DNA of 64,000 bases from an uncultured Pelosinus sp. Lineage in GTDB: Bacteria > Bacillota > Negativicutes > Sporomusales > Acetonemataceae. A program made the translations under genes and the position numbers. This document shows, one piece after another, positions 57,035 through 64,000 of this stretch (the stretch's first letter is position 1; each line of letters opens with the position of its first letter). The stretch covers positions 62,001 to 126,000 of the forward strand of contig UQPB01000002.1 of the NCBI GenBank assembly GCA_900542835.1. Direction: 5' to 3'. The notes under the pieces are model-generated. The model was not told where the DNA came from, made no database searches, and worked only from the letters and a program-made list of their open reading frames with translations.

Positions 57035-58492
57035 ATGCTTAAAACCGATCCTGCCGCTCTGATCAAGGCTGTTGTCGATACTGTTCCTGCCGCGTTATTG
57101 CTGGTCAATCCGCAGCGGCAGGTGCAGGACGTTTTTATCAGCAACCGCCGGTTGCGCTATTTCCGTCACTATCAACTGGATGCGTTATTGAACCGGTTTC
57201 TGCTGCCAGCCACAGTGGCCGAAGTTGTTCAACAGGTCGAACGGGTGATCGCCTCCCAACAGCCGGGCCGTATTCACCGCATCAGCTTTCCCAGCCGTTA
57301 TGGTCAGGAAGAGTATGCCGCCTGCAGGATCGAACCGCTGCCTCAGCAGCAGGGAGCTGCGGTTGTTTTTTTGAACGAAAGTGAAATTGTCCTGCTGGAG
57401 CAGGAATTTCAGCAATTAAGTGAACAGGCGGAAACCGCGCAGCGGGAACTGTGTGATGCCATGTCGGAAATGGATTTCCGGCTGATGGATCTGAACCAGT
57501 CTCATAAGCAGCTGCAGGTGCTGTTTGAAATTGCCTCAATTGCCCAAAAGAATTGCACGGAGCAGGATGCACTGGAAGAAATCGTCGATATTATCATCCG
57601 GGCCTTTGCCTGCATCCACGCGGCCGTGTTCTTGGTCTGCGGCGATATGCTGGTCATGAAAGCCCGGCGTGGCGATTATTGTTCTGTCAACGCCGTTCCT
57701 GTCGCCAATGGCATTATGGGCTATGCCGTCCAAAGCCGGGAACAGGTGTTTGTTCCTGATGTGTCACTTGATCCACGCTATATTGCCGGTGTCGCCGATT
57801 GTGTAAGCGAATTGGCGATTCCTCTGATTGTGCGGGATCAGGTTATCGGTGTTCTGGATCTGCAATGTCCGGCCGAGCGTTCGCTCAGCCCTTATGATAT
57901 GGAAATGCTGCGTACGGCAGCGGCGCAGGCAGCGCTTGTCATTGCCCATATCCAGCATGTGGCGTTAATCGAGAAAATAGCCATTACCGACGATCTGACT
58001 GGCTTGTATAATTTCCATCATTTCAGTGCACTCTTGGAACAGGAGTGCCGTCGGGCCTGCCGCTACAATCATGCGTTAGCCCTGCTGATGATTGACATCG
58101 ATTGCTTTAAGTCAATTAATGATTCGTTCGGGCATTTAACCGGTAATGAGATACTAGCCAGAGTAGCACGGATAATTGCCTCTGCCTGTCGTGATGTCGA
58201 CTGGGTCTGCCGTTATGGCGGTGAAGAATTTGCCGTTTTGCTGCCGGAAACGACTTCCGGCGACGCCTGCGCCCTTGCCGAACGGGTGCGTCAGGCGGTA
58301 GCCGGACATTCTTTCCGCGAGTATATCGGCGATAGCGGCCTTAGTGTCAGCATTGGCGTCAGCAGCCTTGTCGCCGGCGCTTCTCCCTGGCTGTTGGTGG
58401 AACAGGCGGATGCGGCGCTGCTGGCGGCTAAACGGGCGACCAAAAATTGTGTGTGCTTTTATGGGGCAGCGGCCGGGATGGGGGAAAAATGA
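57035..58492 (+). CDS. GAF-GGDEF diguanylate cyclase
   Basis: A 485-residue soluble sensor. It has a PAS-like N-terminal domain (about 8-115), a short coiled coil (115-160), a GAF domain (165-305: FACIHAAVFLVCGD, NGIMGYAVQSREQVFVPDV) and a GGDEF domain. The active site is GGEEF (395-399) and a product-inhibition I-site RxxD is present at Arg386/Asp389, so an active, feedback-controlled cyclic-di-GMP synthase is expected. No membrane helix is visible. ATG 57035 follows AAGGTGG. It overlaps the methyltransferase gene by ATGA. Confidence 0.9.
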   Translation: MLKTDPAALIKAVVDTVPAALLLVNPQRQVQDVFISNRRLRYFRHYQLDALLNRFLLPATVAEVVQQVERVIASQQPGRIHRISFPSRYGQEEYAACRIEPLPQQQGAAVVFLNESEIVLLEQEFQQLSEQAETAQRELCDAMSEMDFRLMDLNQSHKQLQVLFEIASIAQKNCTEQDALEEIVDIIIRAFACIHAAVFLVCGDMLVMKARRGDYCSVNAVPVANGIMGYAVQSREQVFVPDVSLDPRYIAGVADCVSELAIPLIVRDQVIGVLDLQCPAERSLSPYDMEMLRTAAAQAALVIAHIQHVALIEKIAITDDLTGLYNFHHFSALLEQECRRACRYNHALALLMIDIDCFKSINDSFGHLTGNEILARVARIIASACRDVDWVCRYGGEEFAVLLPETTSGDACALAERVRQAVAGHSFREYIGDSGLSVSIGVSSLVAGASPWLLVEQADAALLAAKRATKNCVCFYGAAAGMGEK

Positions 58493-59211
58493 GCCTGGAA
58501 CTATATGATGACAATAAGACCTATTCGCCGGCAGGGACGCCGCAGGAAGTGGCATTTATTATTCAAACGCTGCGGCTGGCTGAACGGGCACGAATTCTTG
58601 ACTTATACTGCGGTTATGGCCGCCATGCCATTGAACTGGCCAAGAGCGGCTATTGTGTCACCGGCATTGACGCCACCAAGGCGTTTATTGAAATTGCCTG
58701 CCAGAAAGCCGCTGAGGCGGGGGTGGATATTTGTTTTGAACAGCAGGATATGCGTGAAATAACTTATGATCGCCAGTTTGCGGCGGTAATCAATATGTTC
58801 GCGGCGTTTGGTCATTTCTCCGATGCCGAAAACGCGCTGGTGTTAAAGAAAGTCGCTCAGGCGCTGCAGCCAGGCGGTTTATTGCTCATTGACCTTCTCA
58901 ACCGGGAACTGATGGCCAGGAGCAGCCTTACCCGTTACTGGCGTCATCCCAGCGGTGAATACGTATTATCCTATAAGGCCGAGCTGCAGCAGGGAATCGC
59001 GAAAATGAAACGGGAAGTTCTGAACCAGAATTCAGGTAAAAAGCTCCGCTATGAATTCGATCTTCGTACCTATTCATTATACGAGTTTACGGCGCTGCTG
59101 CAGAGCAGCGGGCTGGCCGTTAAAGCGACATATGGTGACTTTGACGGCTCCGCTTATACGCATGACAGCCCCAGGCTGATTGTTTTGGCGCAAAAGCAGC
59201 AAGGGGAGTAG
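58489..59211 (+). CDS. Class I SAM-dependent methyltransferase
   Basis: A 240-residue methyltransferase with motif I ILDLYCGYGRHAIELAKSG, VTGIDATKAFIEIA, a QQDMREI acidic loop and LQPGGLLLIDLLN. It resembles small-molecule methyltransferases of the UbiE/YodH style; the substrate is unknown. It starts inside the GGDEF gene stop (ATGA) behind GGGGGA, so it is translated with the diguanylate cyclase. Confidence 0.82.
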   Translation: MSLELYDDNKTYSPAGTPQEVAFIIQTLRLAERARILDLYCGYGRHAIELAKSGYCVTGIDATKAFIEIACQKAAEAGVDICFEQQDMREITYDRQFAAVINMFAAFGHFSDAENALVLKKVAQALQPGGLLLIDLLNRELMARSSLTRYWRHPSGEYVLSYKAELQQGIAKMKREVLNQNSGKKLRYEFDLRTYSLYEFTALLQSSGLAVKATYGDFDGSAYTHDSPRLIVLAQKQQGE

Positions 59212-59222
59212 CAGGGCAATCA

Positions 59223-59270
59223 AAAAAGGGGAGGGGATAGTTCGCGGGAACTGCTCCTCCCTTTTCTTCA
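59223..59270 (+). terminator. Rho-independent terminator of the GGDEF-methyltransferase pair
   Basis: An imperfect stem: AAAAGGGGAGGGGATAGTTC with GAACTGCTCCTCCCTTTT, then CTTC. The T run is on the stem's 3' side. Confidence 0.65.
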
Positions 59271-59348
59271 TAACAGCGTGAAACAGGACCCGAATCATCA
59301 ATCCATTCATAAGATAGTATACCGATGCATTATTTGGGGTGATCGCTT

Positions 59349-60281
59349 ATGAATGGCAAGCAGACGGTTAAAGCCAAGACGCCGCGACTCGGCTTGGCTC
59401 TCAGCGGCGGCGCATTGCGGGGGCTGTCGCATATCGGGGTGTTAAAGGCGCTTGAGGATAATTCGATTCCGGTTGATTTTATTGCCGGCACCAGTGCGGG
59501 TGCCGTTGTCGCTGCCTTATACGCCTGCGGCTACCGGCCTGACGAAATCCAGACCGCCGCGAAAGCAGTTTCCTTTTCTGATTTGGTGAAAATAAAAATC
59601 CCCTTTTTTTCAATGCTGAAAAAAGGGAAAAAGTGGCTGTTTTCGCGAAAGCGGCGAACGATATTGCCGGCCGGTATTATTCAGGGCGACCGGATTGAGA
59701 AATATTTTGCCCGGTTTCTGCTTAATCGCACTGTCCAGGATACAAAGATTCCACTGGCAATAACGGCGGTGGACCTGTATTCAGCGGATACGGTTTTTTT
59801 TCTGACGCCGCATCCGGGCATGCGCGAAATTCTCAACGCTCGCTACTATTATCATACCGCACTGAATGAGGCGGTTCGCGCCAGTATTTCGATTCCGGGG
59901 ATTTTTACGCCGGTGAAATATCGCGGCATGCTGTTGGTTGATGGCGCTGTTAAAAACAATTTACCAACCGATATCTTGCGTCATATGGGGGCCGATCGGG
60001 TCATTGCCATTGATCTGGGCTTTGCCGGAGAACCGGATTATGAAATAAAGGCTGTCAGCGATATCTTGCCGCGCTGTATCGAAATTATGAACCGCGAAGT
60101 CACACTGCTAAAGGGCGAAGAGTACGCCGATATTGTTATCCGGCCGCAGGCGTACATCAGCCTGTCGCCAACCGCCGACCAGATTGATCAATGCATTAAA
60201 AGCGGCGAAGAAGCTACCAACGCTAAAATTGCTGAGATCCGATCCTGTTTAAGCAAAACCCGTTGCGAAGCCTCACCGTAA
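59349..60281 (+). CDS. Patatin-like phospholipase
   Basis: A 310-residue patatin-fold lipid acyl hydrolase. The oxyanion motif is ALSGGALRGLSHIG, the nucleophile Ser is in GTSAGAVVAAL, and the catalytic Asp is in VDGAVKNNLP. An Arg/Lys-rich loop (KKGKKWLFSRKRR) near residue 95 could touch membranes. It is a single gene, convergent with the minus-strand PRC cluster. Confidence 0.9.
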   Translation: MNGKQTVKAKTPRLGLALSGGALRGLSHIGVLKALEDNSIPVDFIAGTSAGAVVAALYACGYRPDEIQTAAKAVSFSDLVKIKIPFFSMLKKGKKWLFSRKRRTILPAGIIQGDRIEKYFARFLLNRTVQDTKIPLAITAVDLYSADTVFFLTPHPGMREILNARYYYHTALNEAVRASISIPGIFTPVKYRGMLLVDGAVKNNLPTDILRHMGADRVIAIDLGFAGEPDYEIKAVSDILPRCIEIMNREVTLLKGEEYADIVIRPQAYISLSPTADQIDQCIKSGEEATNAKIAEIRSCLSKTRCEASP

Positions 60282-60365
60282 ACCGGCTGCCGACACAGCA
60301 CCCAGCAACCTCTTTTTTTTAGTTAACTTAACATAATAGATATTATCGGACGTTAGAAAAGAGGT

Positions 60366-60394
60366 AAAAACCGCCTGGGTGTCAGGCGGTTTTT
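60366..60394. terminator. Bidirectional terminator between convergent transcripts
   Basis: A perfect 12-bp stem, AAAAACCGCCTG (60366-60377) with CAGGCGGTTTTT (60383-60394), with T runs readable on both strands. It serves the patatin gene and the minus-strand PRC operon. Confidence 0.9.
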
Positions 60395-60409
60395 GGTTTC
60401 ATGCTGCAA

Positions 60410-61450
60410 TCAATAAATGCTCATCGATAATTCAACAAATTTATTGGTCAGCTTGGCTTTTTGTAAAACTGCTTCGGTAATTTCTTCGCCTTGTTCAATG
60501 ATGACAGCGCCGTTTTCTGCCTCGATGCGTCGGCTGGCAATCTTGCCAAGCAAATATTTGCGCTGCTTTTCTTCAAACATTCTGGCTAACGCATCGGTTC
60601 CGCCTGCCGCTGCCGGCTTTTTTTCCTCTTGTTGCTGAGCAGCCGGTTCGGCAATCGTCGTTTCCGGCAGATTTTGCGGCGTCTCATAGACAACCACCGG
60701 TTCCGGTTCTTCCGGTTCAGCCTGCTCCGCCAGCGGTTCCTCGACTACAGGCGCCTCGGATTCCGCGTCAATAGGATCAATCGCTGTATCCGGCGCAGCG
60801 GCGACTGCTTCGCTGGCCGGTTCGACTGCAGTAACCTCCGCAGCCGGCTCAAAGACAACCGCCGGTTCGACCGTTTCAGCAGCAACCTCGGTGACTACGG
60901 GTGACACAACCGGTTCAGAAGCTGTCGCCGGGGCCGCTTCGACAGTTACCGCCGCGGCCGGCAGCTCCGGCTTGACGCGCACTGGCAATTCATTCTCTGC
61001 GGCAATGACCAGAACATCCCGGCCATAGGTAACAACACGTTCGGCGGACAGACTGTAGGTTTCCCCTTCAGACTCAATAATGCATTCGGTAATACTGCCG
61101 GCATCATCAATGCAAAATTCAGTTACCGTACCGCGATTGTGCCCATCGCGGGTTACGGCTAGCGTACCGACGACGGCGATGTCTGCCGCTAACAGCTGGG
61201 CAGTTGAAGAAGCCGGAGCAATAGCGGCAACATCGGCTTCACTATTAATGGTAACTGCGTATTCTCCCAGACCGCTGACGGCAGAAAAAGGCAGCGCTTT
61301 TGCACCCAGATACCACTTCTGGTCGTCAAGCAGCAAAGCCGCGACATTGCCGGCGGCGGCATCAATGACCAGTCGGCCGACGGTTCCCAGTTCCTTGCCT
61401 TCCTGGATACTGACAACAGTTAATCCAATGATTTCACAACTCTTTTTCAT
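60410..61450 (-). CDS. PRC-barrel domain protein with long acidic linker
   Basis: A 346-residue protein. Two PRC-barrel repeats (residues 1-75: IIGLTVVSIQEGKELGTVGRLVID; 85-155: VVGTLAVTRDGHNRGTVTEFCIDD) are followed by about 130 residues rich in Pro, Glu, Ala and Val, and then a helical C-terminal segment (MFEEKQRKYLLGKIASRRIEAENG...IIEQGEEITEAVLQKAKL). PRC barrels often bind RNA or scaffold membrane or cytoskeletal proteins. It is coupled by ATGA to the membrane TPR-like gene upstream and paralogous to the shorter PRC protein at 62305-62778. Confidence 0.82.
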   Translation of the reverse strand: MKKSCEIIGLTVVSIQEGKELGTVGRLVIDAAAGNVAALLLDDQKWYLGAKALPFSAVSGLGEYAVTINSEADVAAIAPASSTAQLLAADIAVVGTLAVTRDGHNRGTVTEFCIDDAGSITECIIESEGETYSLSAERVVTYGRDVLVIAAENELPVRVKPELPAAAVTVEAAPATASEPVVSPVVTEVAAETVEPAVVFEPAAEVTAVEPASEAVAAAPDTAIDPIDAESEAPVVEEPLAEQAEPEEPEPVVVYETPQNLPETTIAEPAAQQQEEKKPAAAGGTDALARMFEEKQRKYLLGKIASRRIEAENGAVIIEQGEEITEAVLQKAKLTNKFVELSMSIY

Positions 61451-62262
61451 AGATTGGACCCTCCGGTTTTTTCAAAATCTTGAAGGCGTTGAATTTCTGA
61501 CAACAATGCGCGAAATTGCCGTTCAAGGCCGTGGCCGCCCGCAATCGCAAAGGCGTCAAGGCTGTCAGCCAGCAAAGCGCTGGCTTCAGGAAAATCGCCG
61601 GCCTGTTTTAGTGAATCGGCGATTTGCAAAGTGACCAGCGGCGCGGCCTGACTGCCGGGATTGGCATCAAGGATTTGTTTGAACAAGCCGGCCGCGGCCA
61701 GATAATCCTGCCGCTCTTTGAGTTGAAAGGCCAGCTCCAGCTGCTGCTCGAACGAATCCGGGAACACAGGGGCTTCTGCCTGTCCGCCGGCGTGGCCAGC
61801 CGGCCCCGGATCAAGTTCCGGCCCAAGAGCCTCCCCTGTTGCTTTCTCTTTGCTGACAGGCGTGCCGGCTGCCGGGATATACAAAGCTACCGGGTCTGAC
61901 CGCCTGTCGGGCGCTGCGGATTCCGGCATTGCCAAAACCATCGGCTCGCCCAGACAAAGTTCGCCGTCCACTTTTGGCCGCCGGTCAAGCTTTTCTTCAT
62001 AATAAGCAAGAAAATAGGAAAAAATCAAGGAAAATACCGCTAACACCGCCAAGGCTCCCAGCCAGTCGCTATAACGGACAATAATCCGCGGCAGAGCCAT
62101 GCCAACAAACAATGAGCAGGCGGCGCACAGCAGCAATGGCAAGATCCGCAACTGCACGCGCAGGACATAATTCAATAAAAAATATAAAAGTACTGCCATT
62201 ACTGATATCGTAAGCAGGGCAATAAAAAAATACGTCACAGCATCACCCACAATTGTGGTCAT
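61447..62262 (-). CDS. Membrane protein with TPR-like cytoplasmic tail
   Basis: A 271-residue protein with three N-terminal membrane helices (FFIALLTISVMAVLLYFLL; ILPLLLCAACSLFVGMALP; LGALAVLAVFSLIFSYFLAYY), a Pro-rich linker and a helical repeat tail (EQQLELAFQLKERQDYLAAAGLFKQILDANPGSQAAPLVTLQIADSL shortened here to its TPR pattern). Family not recognised. It lies between the two PRC-barrel genes, which suggests a joint envelope-associated complex. Confidence 0.7.
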   Translation of the reverse strand: MTTIVGDAVTYFFIALLTISVMAVLLYFLLNYVLRVQLRILPLLLCAACSLFVGMALPRIIVRYSDWLGALAVLAVFSLIFSYFLAYYEEKLDRRPKVDGELCLGEPMVLAMPESAAPDRRSDPVALYIPAAGTPVSKEKATGEALGPELDPGPAGHAGGQAEAPVFPDSFEQQLELAFQLKERQDYLAAAGLFKQILDANPGSQAAPLVTLQIADSLKQAGDFPEASALLADSLDAFAIAGGHGLERQFRALLSEIQRLQDFEKTGGSNL

Positions 62263-62304
62263 TCACATAGTTGCAAGCAGGACGGCGCCTGCACCGGTCA
62301 CCCG

Positions 62305-62778
62305 TCAGGCGGAAATCTGGTCAGCGATAATGATGACCTCTTTACCAAACGTTAAAATCGTTTCACTGTCAAGGCGGGCATCACCCTGGCCCTCGCACAG
62401 TTCGACCTCGCAATCGGTGATCTTGCCGGTATCATCAACACTGTATTCCGTAATTTTGCCTTGAATCCGGCCTGATTTGGTCAGAACCTTAGCACCAATT
62501 ACCTTGATACCCGCATCAAGCAGGCCGATGATCTCCGGCGAAGCCGTGATCGCTGCCAGATCCTCCGCCTGCTCAACCATGACCGCATATTCGCCGATGC
62601 CGACGATAGCCATGAATGGCAGCACCTTCGCTCCATAAAACCATTTGCCGTCATCAATGACAAGGCCGGCGACGGTTCCTCCCGCCGGATTAATAACCAG
62701 CTGTTTTACCGTGCCCAACTCTTTTCCTTCAGTAATGCTGATTACCTTAAGTCCTACTATTTGCGCACTTTTTTTCAT
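62305..62778 (-). CDS. PRC-barrel domain protein, short paralogue
   Basis: A 157-residue protein consisting of two PRC-barrel repeats: IVGLKVISITEGKELGTVKQLVI and VIGAKVLTKSGRIQGKITEYSVDDTG. It is clearly paralogous to the N-terminal half of the protein at 60410-61450 but lacks the acidic linker and tail. The start at 62778 is set by GGAGGAGG on the minus strand. YlmC/YmxH-like PRC proteins occur in sporulating Bacillota; a direct role is not known. Confidence 0.82.
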   Translation of the reverse strand: MKKSAQIVGLKVISITEGKELGTVKQLVINPAGGTVAGLVIDDGKWFYGAKVLPFMAIVGIGEYAVMVEQAEDLAAITASPEIIGLLDAGIKVIGAKVLTKSGRIQGKITEYSVDDTGKITDCEVELCEGQGDARLDSETILTFGKEVIIIADQISA

Positions 62779-62794
62779 CTTGCGCCTCCTCCTG

Positions 62795-63238
62795 TCAAAT
62801 AACATTTTCCATTTTGTTCCACTCTGTGTATGCCTCGTCAATCTCAGCAATGACCGTCGGCGGAATTTGCGAAAATTCGACCAGCCCAACTCCCTTGGCC
62901 AGCAGGGTGTTCTTTATGATTCGCAGATAGGCGATCATATTGATCAGTTCTTGCTGCAGAGAATATTTGCAAAGAATAGCCGGCAGCTTGCAGGCGTCGG
63001 AGAATAGCGTGATCGCTTCGTCGTAACGGCCCTGATTTTTTAACAACCAGCCGATTTCAACCACCAGATAAGGAATTGCCGAAGGGCTTGGCTGCGCGGC
63101 AAGCGCGCTTGCGAACGCCTGTAAGGCTTCGTCATAGCGCTGGAGTTCCTTGGCCTCAAAGCCGGCACTCATCAGTATTTCGGCAGATTCGGCAGATGGA
63201 GCTGCAGGCATAGGCTCACTGTAATCGGAAAAATGCAT
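62795..63238 (-). CDS. Small TPR-like protein
   Basis: A 147-residue helical protein with TPR-style repeats: AGFEAKELQRYDEALQAFASALAAQP and VVEIGWLLKNQGRYDEAITLFSDACKLP. First gene of the minus-strand PRC operon (this gene, PRC, membrane TPR-like, PRC). No signal or membrane helix. Its leader contains the inverted repeat at 63254-63337. Confidence 0.7.
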   Translation of the reverse strand: MHFSDYSEPMPAAPSAESAEILMSAGFEAKELQRYDEALQAFASALAAQPSPSAIPYLVVEIGWLLKNQGRYDEAITLFSDACKLPAILCKYSLQQELINMIAYLRIIKNTLLAKGVGLVEFSQIPPTVIAEIDEAYTEWNKMENVI

Positions 63239-63253
63239 GGATACGCCGCCTCA

Positions 63254-63337
63254 CTGTCAAAAGTCTCAGGATGCTTTATTCGACACAATCGGGGAAACTC
63301 CTGTCAAAACAGGAAATAAAGCAGAGACTTTTGTCAG
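63254..63337 (-). other. Imperfect long inverted repeat
   Basis: CTGTCAAAAGTCTC (63254-63267) pairs with GAGACTTTTGTCAG (63324-63337) with one mismatch, and GCTTTATT (63273-63280) pairs with AATAAAGC (63315-63322). It lies between the tautomerase stop and the TPR gene start on the minus strand, so it could be a terminator-leader structure. Confidence 0.5.
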
Positions 63338-63368
63338 AAATGGCCTTGGCACCGCAACAGTAAAGACT

Positions 63369-63554
63369 CTATTTATCCGAACGCAGCACGCCGCCTTCGC
63401 CCAGGTGTTCTTTTGGCATTTCCCGAATAATAATCTTTACGGCTTCGATAGGACAGTTGACCGTTTCGGCAATGGCATCACTTACCTTTTTCACCATATT
63501 TCGTTTCTGCTCAAGTGTACGCCCTTCCAGCAAGTCAATTTGAACAATCGGCAT
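63369..63554 (-). CDS. 4-oxalocrotonate tautomerase family protein
   Basis: A 61-residue tautomerase-fold protein. The catalytic Pro follows the initiator Met (MPIVQIDLLEGRTLEQKRNM), and VSDAIAETVNC and VKIIIREMPKEHLGEGG follow. The substrate is unknown; many such genes in Bacillota are stand-alone. AAAGGAGG precedes the start on the minus strand. Confidence 0.88.
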   Translation of the reverse strand: MPIVQIDLLEGRTLEQKRNMVKKVSDAIAETVNCPIEAVKIIIREMPKEHLGEGGVLRSDK

Positions 63555-63632
63555 GCGTAATCCTCCTTTTAATAACTAAAATCTTCATATAAATGCTTCA
63601 TGTAGTAAATACTTGTCCACTTATTCGCTATT

Positions 63633-63680
63633 AAGCGGCGGCTTTCCTGCCTTATGCTAAAGACGGAAAAGCCGCCGCTT
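63633..63680 (-). terminator. Hairpin downstream of the small minus-strand gene
   Basis: AAGCGGCGGCTTT (63633-63645) with AAAGCCGCCGCTT (63668-63680). A second stem, CCGGAGGAA with TTCCTCCGG (63688-63711), lies next to the gene's stop. Confidence 0.6.
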
Positions 63681-63715
63681 GAAAAGGCCGGAGGAACTGC
63701 CGTTCCTCCGGGTTG

Positions 63716-63970
63716 TCAGCTATCTACGCCTACGGCATATAAGGCGCAGAGATTAATGGTAATATTGCCGAGGGCAATCGAATCGCCGCCGGGGAGTTGA
63801 ACCTCCACATCGGTGGCTGAAGCCAGATTGTCGCAGATGCGGATAATACGGCCGGCGTCAAACTGGAAGCCGCCGACTGTGCGCAGTACGACATTCTCCT
63901 GGCCTTGCAGCCGTTTTAGCGTATGGATCAGTTGGCATCTGGCATTGCGTTCCACTACTTCTTCTGTCAT
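63716..63970 (-). CDS. Unknown small protein
   Basis: An 84-residue protein I do not recognise. The N terminus is helical and charged (TEEVVERNARCQLIHTLKRLQGQ); the rest is beta-like (NVVLRTVGGFQFDAGRIIRICDN, VEVQLPGGDSIALGNITINLCALYAVGV). A strong AAGGAGG site precedes it on the minus strand, which supports a real gene. It has no membrane helix. Confidence 0.65.
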   Translation of the reverse strand: MTEEVVERNARCQLIHTLKRLQGQENVVLRTVGGFQFDAGRIIRICDNLASATDVEVQLPGGDSIALGNITINLCALYAVGVDS

Positions 63971-64000
63971 CGCTTTTCTCCTCCTTTACACCGTAGCGTT

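Overview
This window looks like chromosomal core sequence from an anaerobic, endospore-forming member of the Bacillota, most likely a Sporomusaceae-type Negativicute. That is an inference from gene content, since there is no rRNA here. The support is: sporulation genes (spoVS, spoVK, a TepA/YlzJ pair, a SpoIIIE/FtsK-type translocase), anaerobic ferredoxin enzymes (a four-subunit 2-oxoacid:ferredoxin oxidoreductase, NfnAB), PduL, frequent TTG/GTG starts with strong AAGGAGG sites, and the gene order mutS-mutL-methyltransferase-miaA-hfq. No tRNA, rRNA, CRISPR array, transposase, phage gene or replication origin was seen.

Layout. 1-13.6 kb: RNase J (cut at the left edge), TepA-like ClpP/YlzJ, FtsK, a RodZ-like protein, YgiQ, RimO, CinA, a DEAD-box helicase, and recA-recX behind a promoter that contains a LexA box. 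13.6-20.6 kb: RNase Y with an odd translation start, a hypothetical gene, spoVS behind a textbook sigma-H promoter, pepA, a PHP phosphoesterase, a P-loop/Asp23 fusion and a DUF3870 gene. 20.6-28.5 kb: miaB, mutS, mutL, a methyltransferase, miaA, hfq. 28.5-35.5 kb: spoVK, a small GTPase, a minimal UbiA-like membrane protein, hflX with a JAMM-like N-terminal domain, ynbB, guaB. 35.6-43.4 kb: cell envelope genes (class A PBP, TagA-type glycosyltransferase, psd, pssA, GT2), surE, a TIGR04086 protein and an acetate transporter.

43.7-53.2 kb holds the most coherent pathway: ten co-directional, mostly overlapping genes (mtnP-like, mtnA, ahcY-like, class II aldolase, mtaD/dadD-like, nfnA, nfnB, an aminotransferase, an ASCH-like protein, pduL). 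Together they could process the nucleoside by-products of S-adenosylmethionine (methylthioadenosine, S-adenosylhomocysteine, 5'-deoxyadenosine) by deamination first, then phosphorolysis, isomerisation and aldol cleavage. 53.5-56.9 kb: an IclR regulator followed by korDABC. 57-60.3 kb: a GAF-GGDEF protein, a methyltransferase and a patatin-like phospholipase. 60.4-64 kb, minus strand: two PRC-barrel proteins interleaved with TPR-like proteins, a tautomerase and an unknown small protein.

The most novel-looking non-coding signal is a structured element present twice (20450-20572 and 53213-53378). Both copies lie at the 3' end of an operon directly before a Rho-independent terminator. They share nested helices that differ in sequence but keep pairing, which suggests a conserved RNA. 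Other unexplained structured intergenic regions are at 16567-16678, 43462-43647 and 63254-63337.
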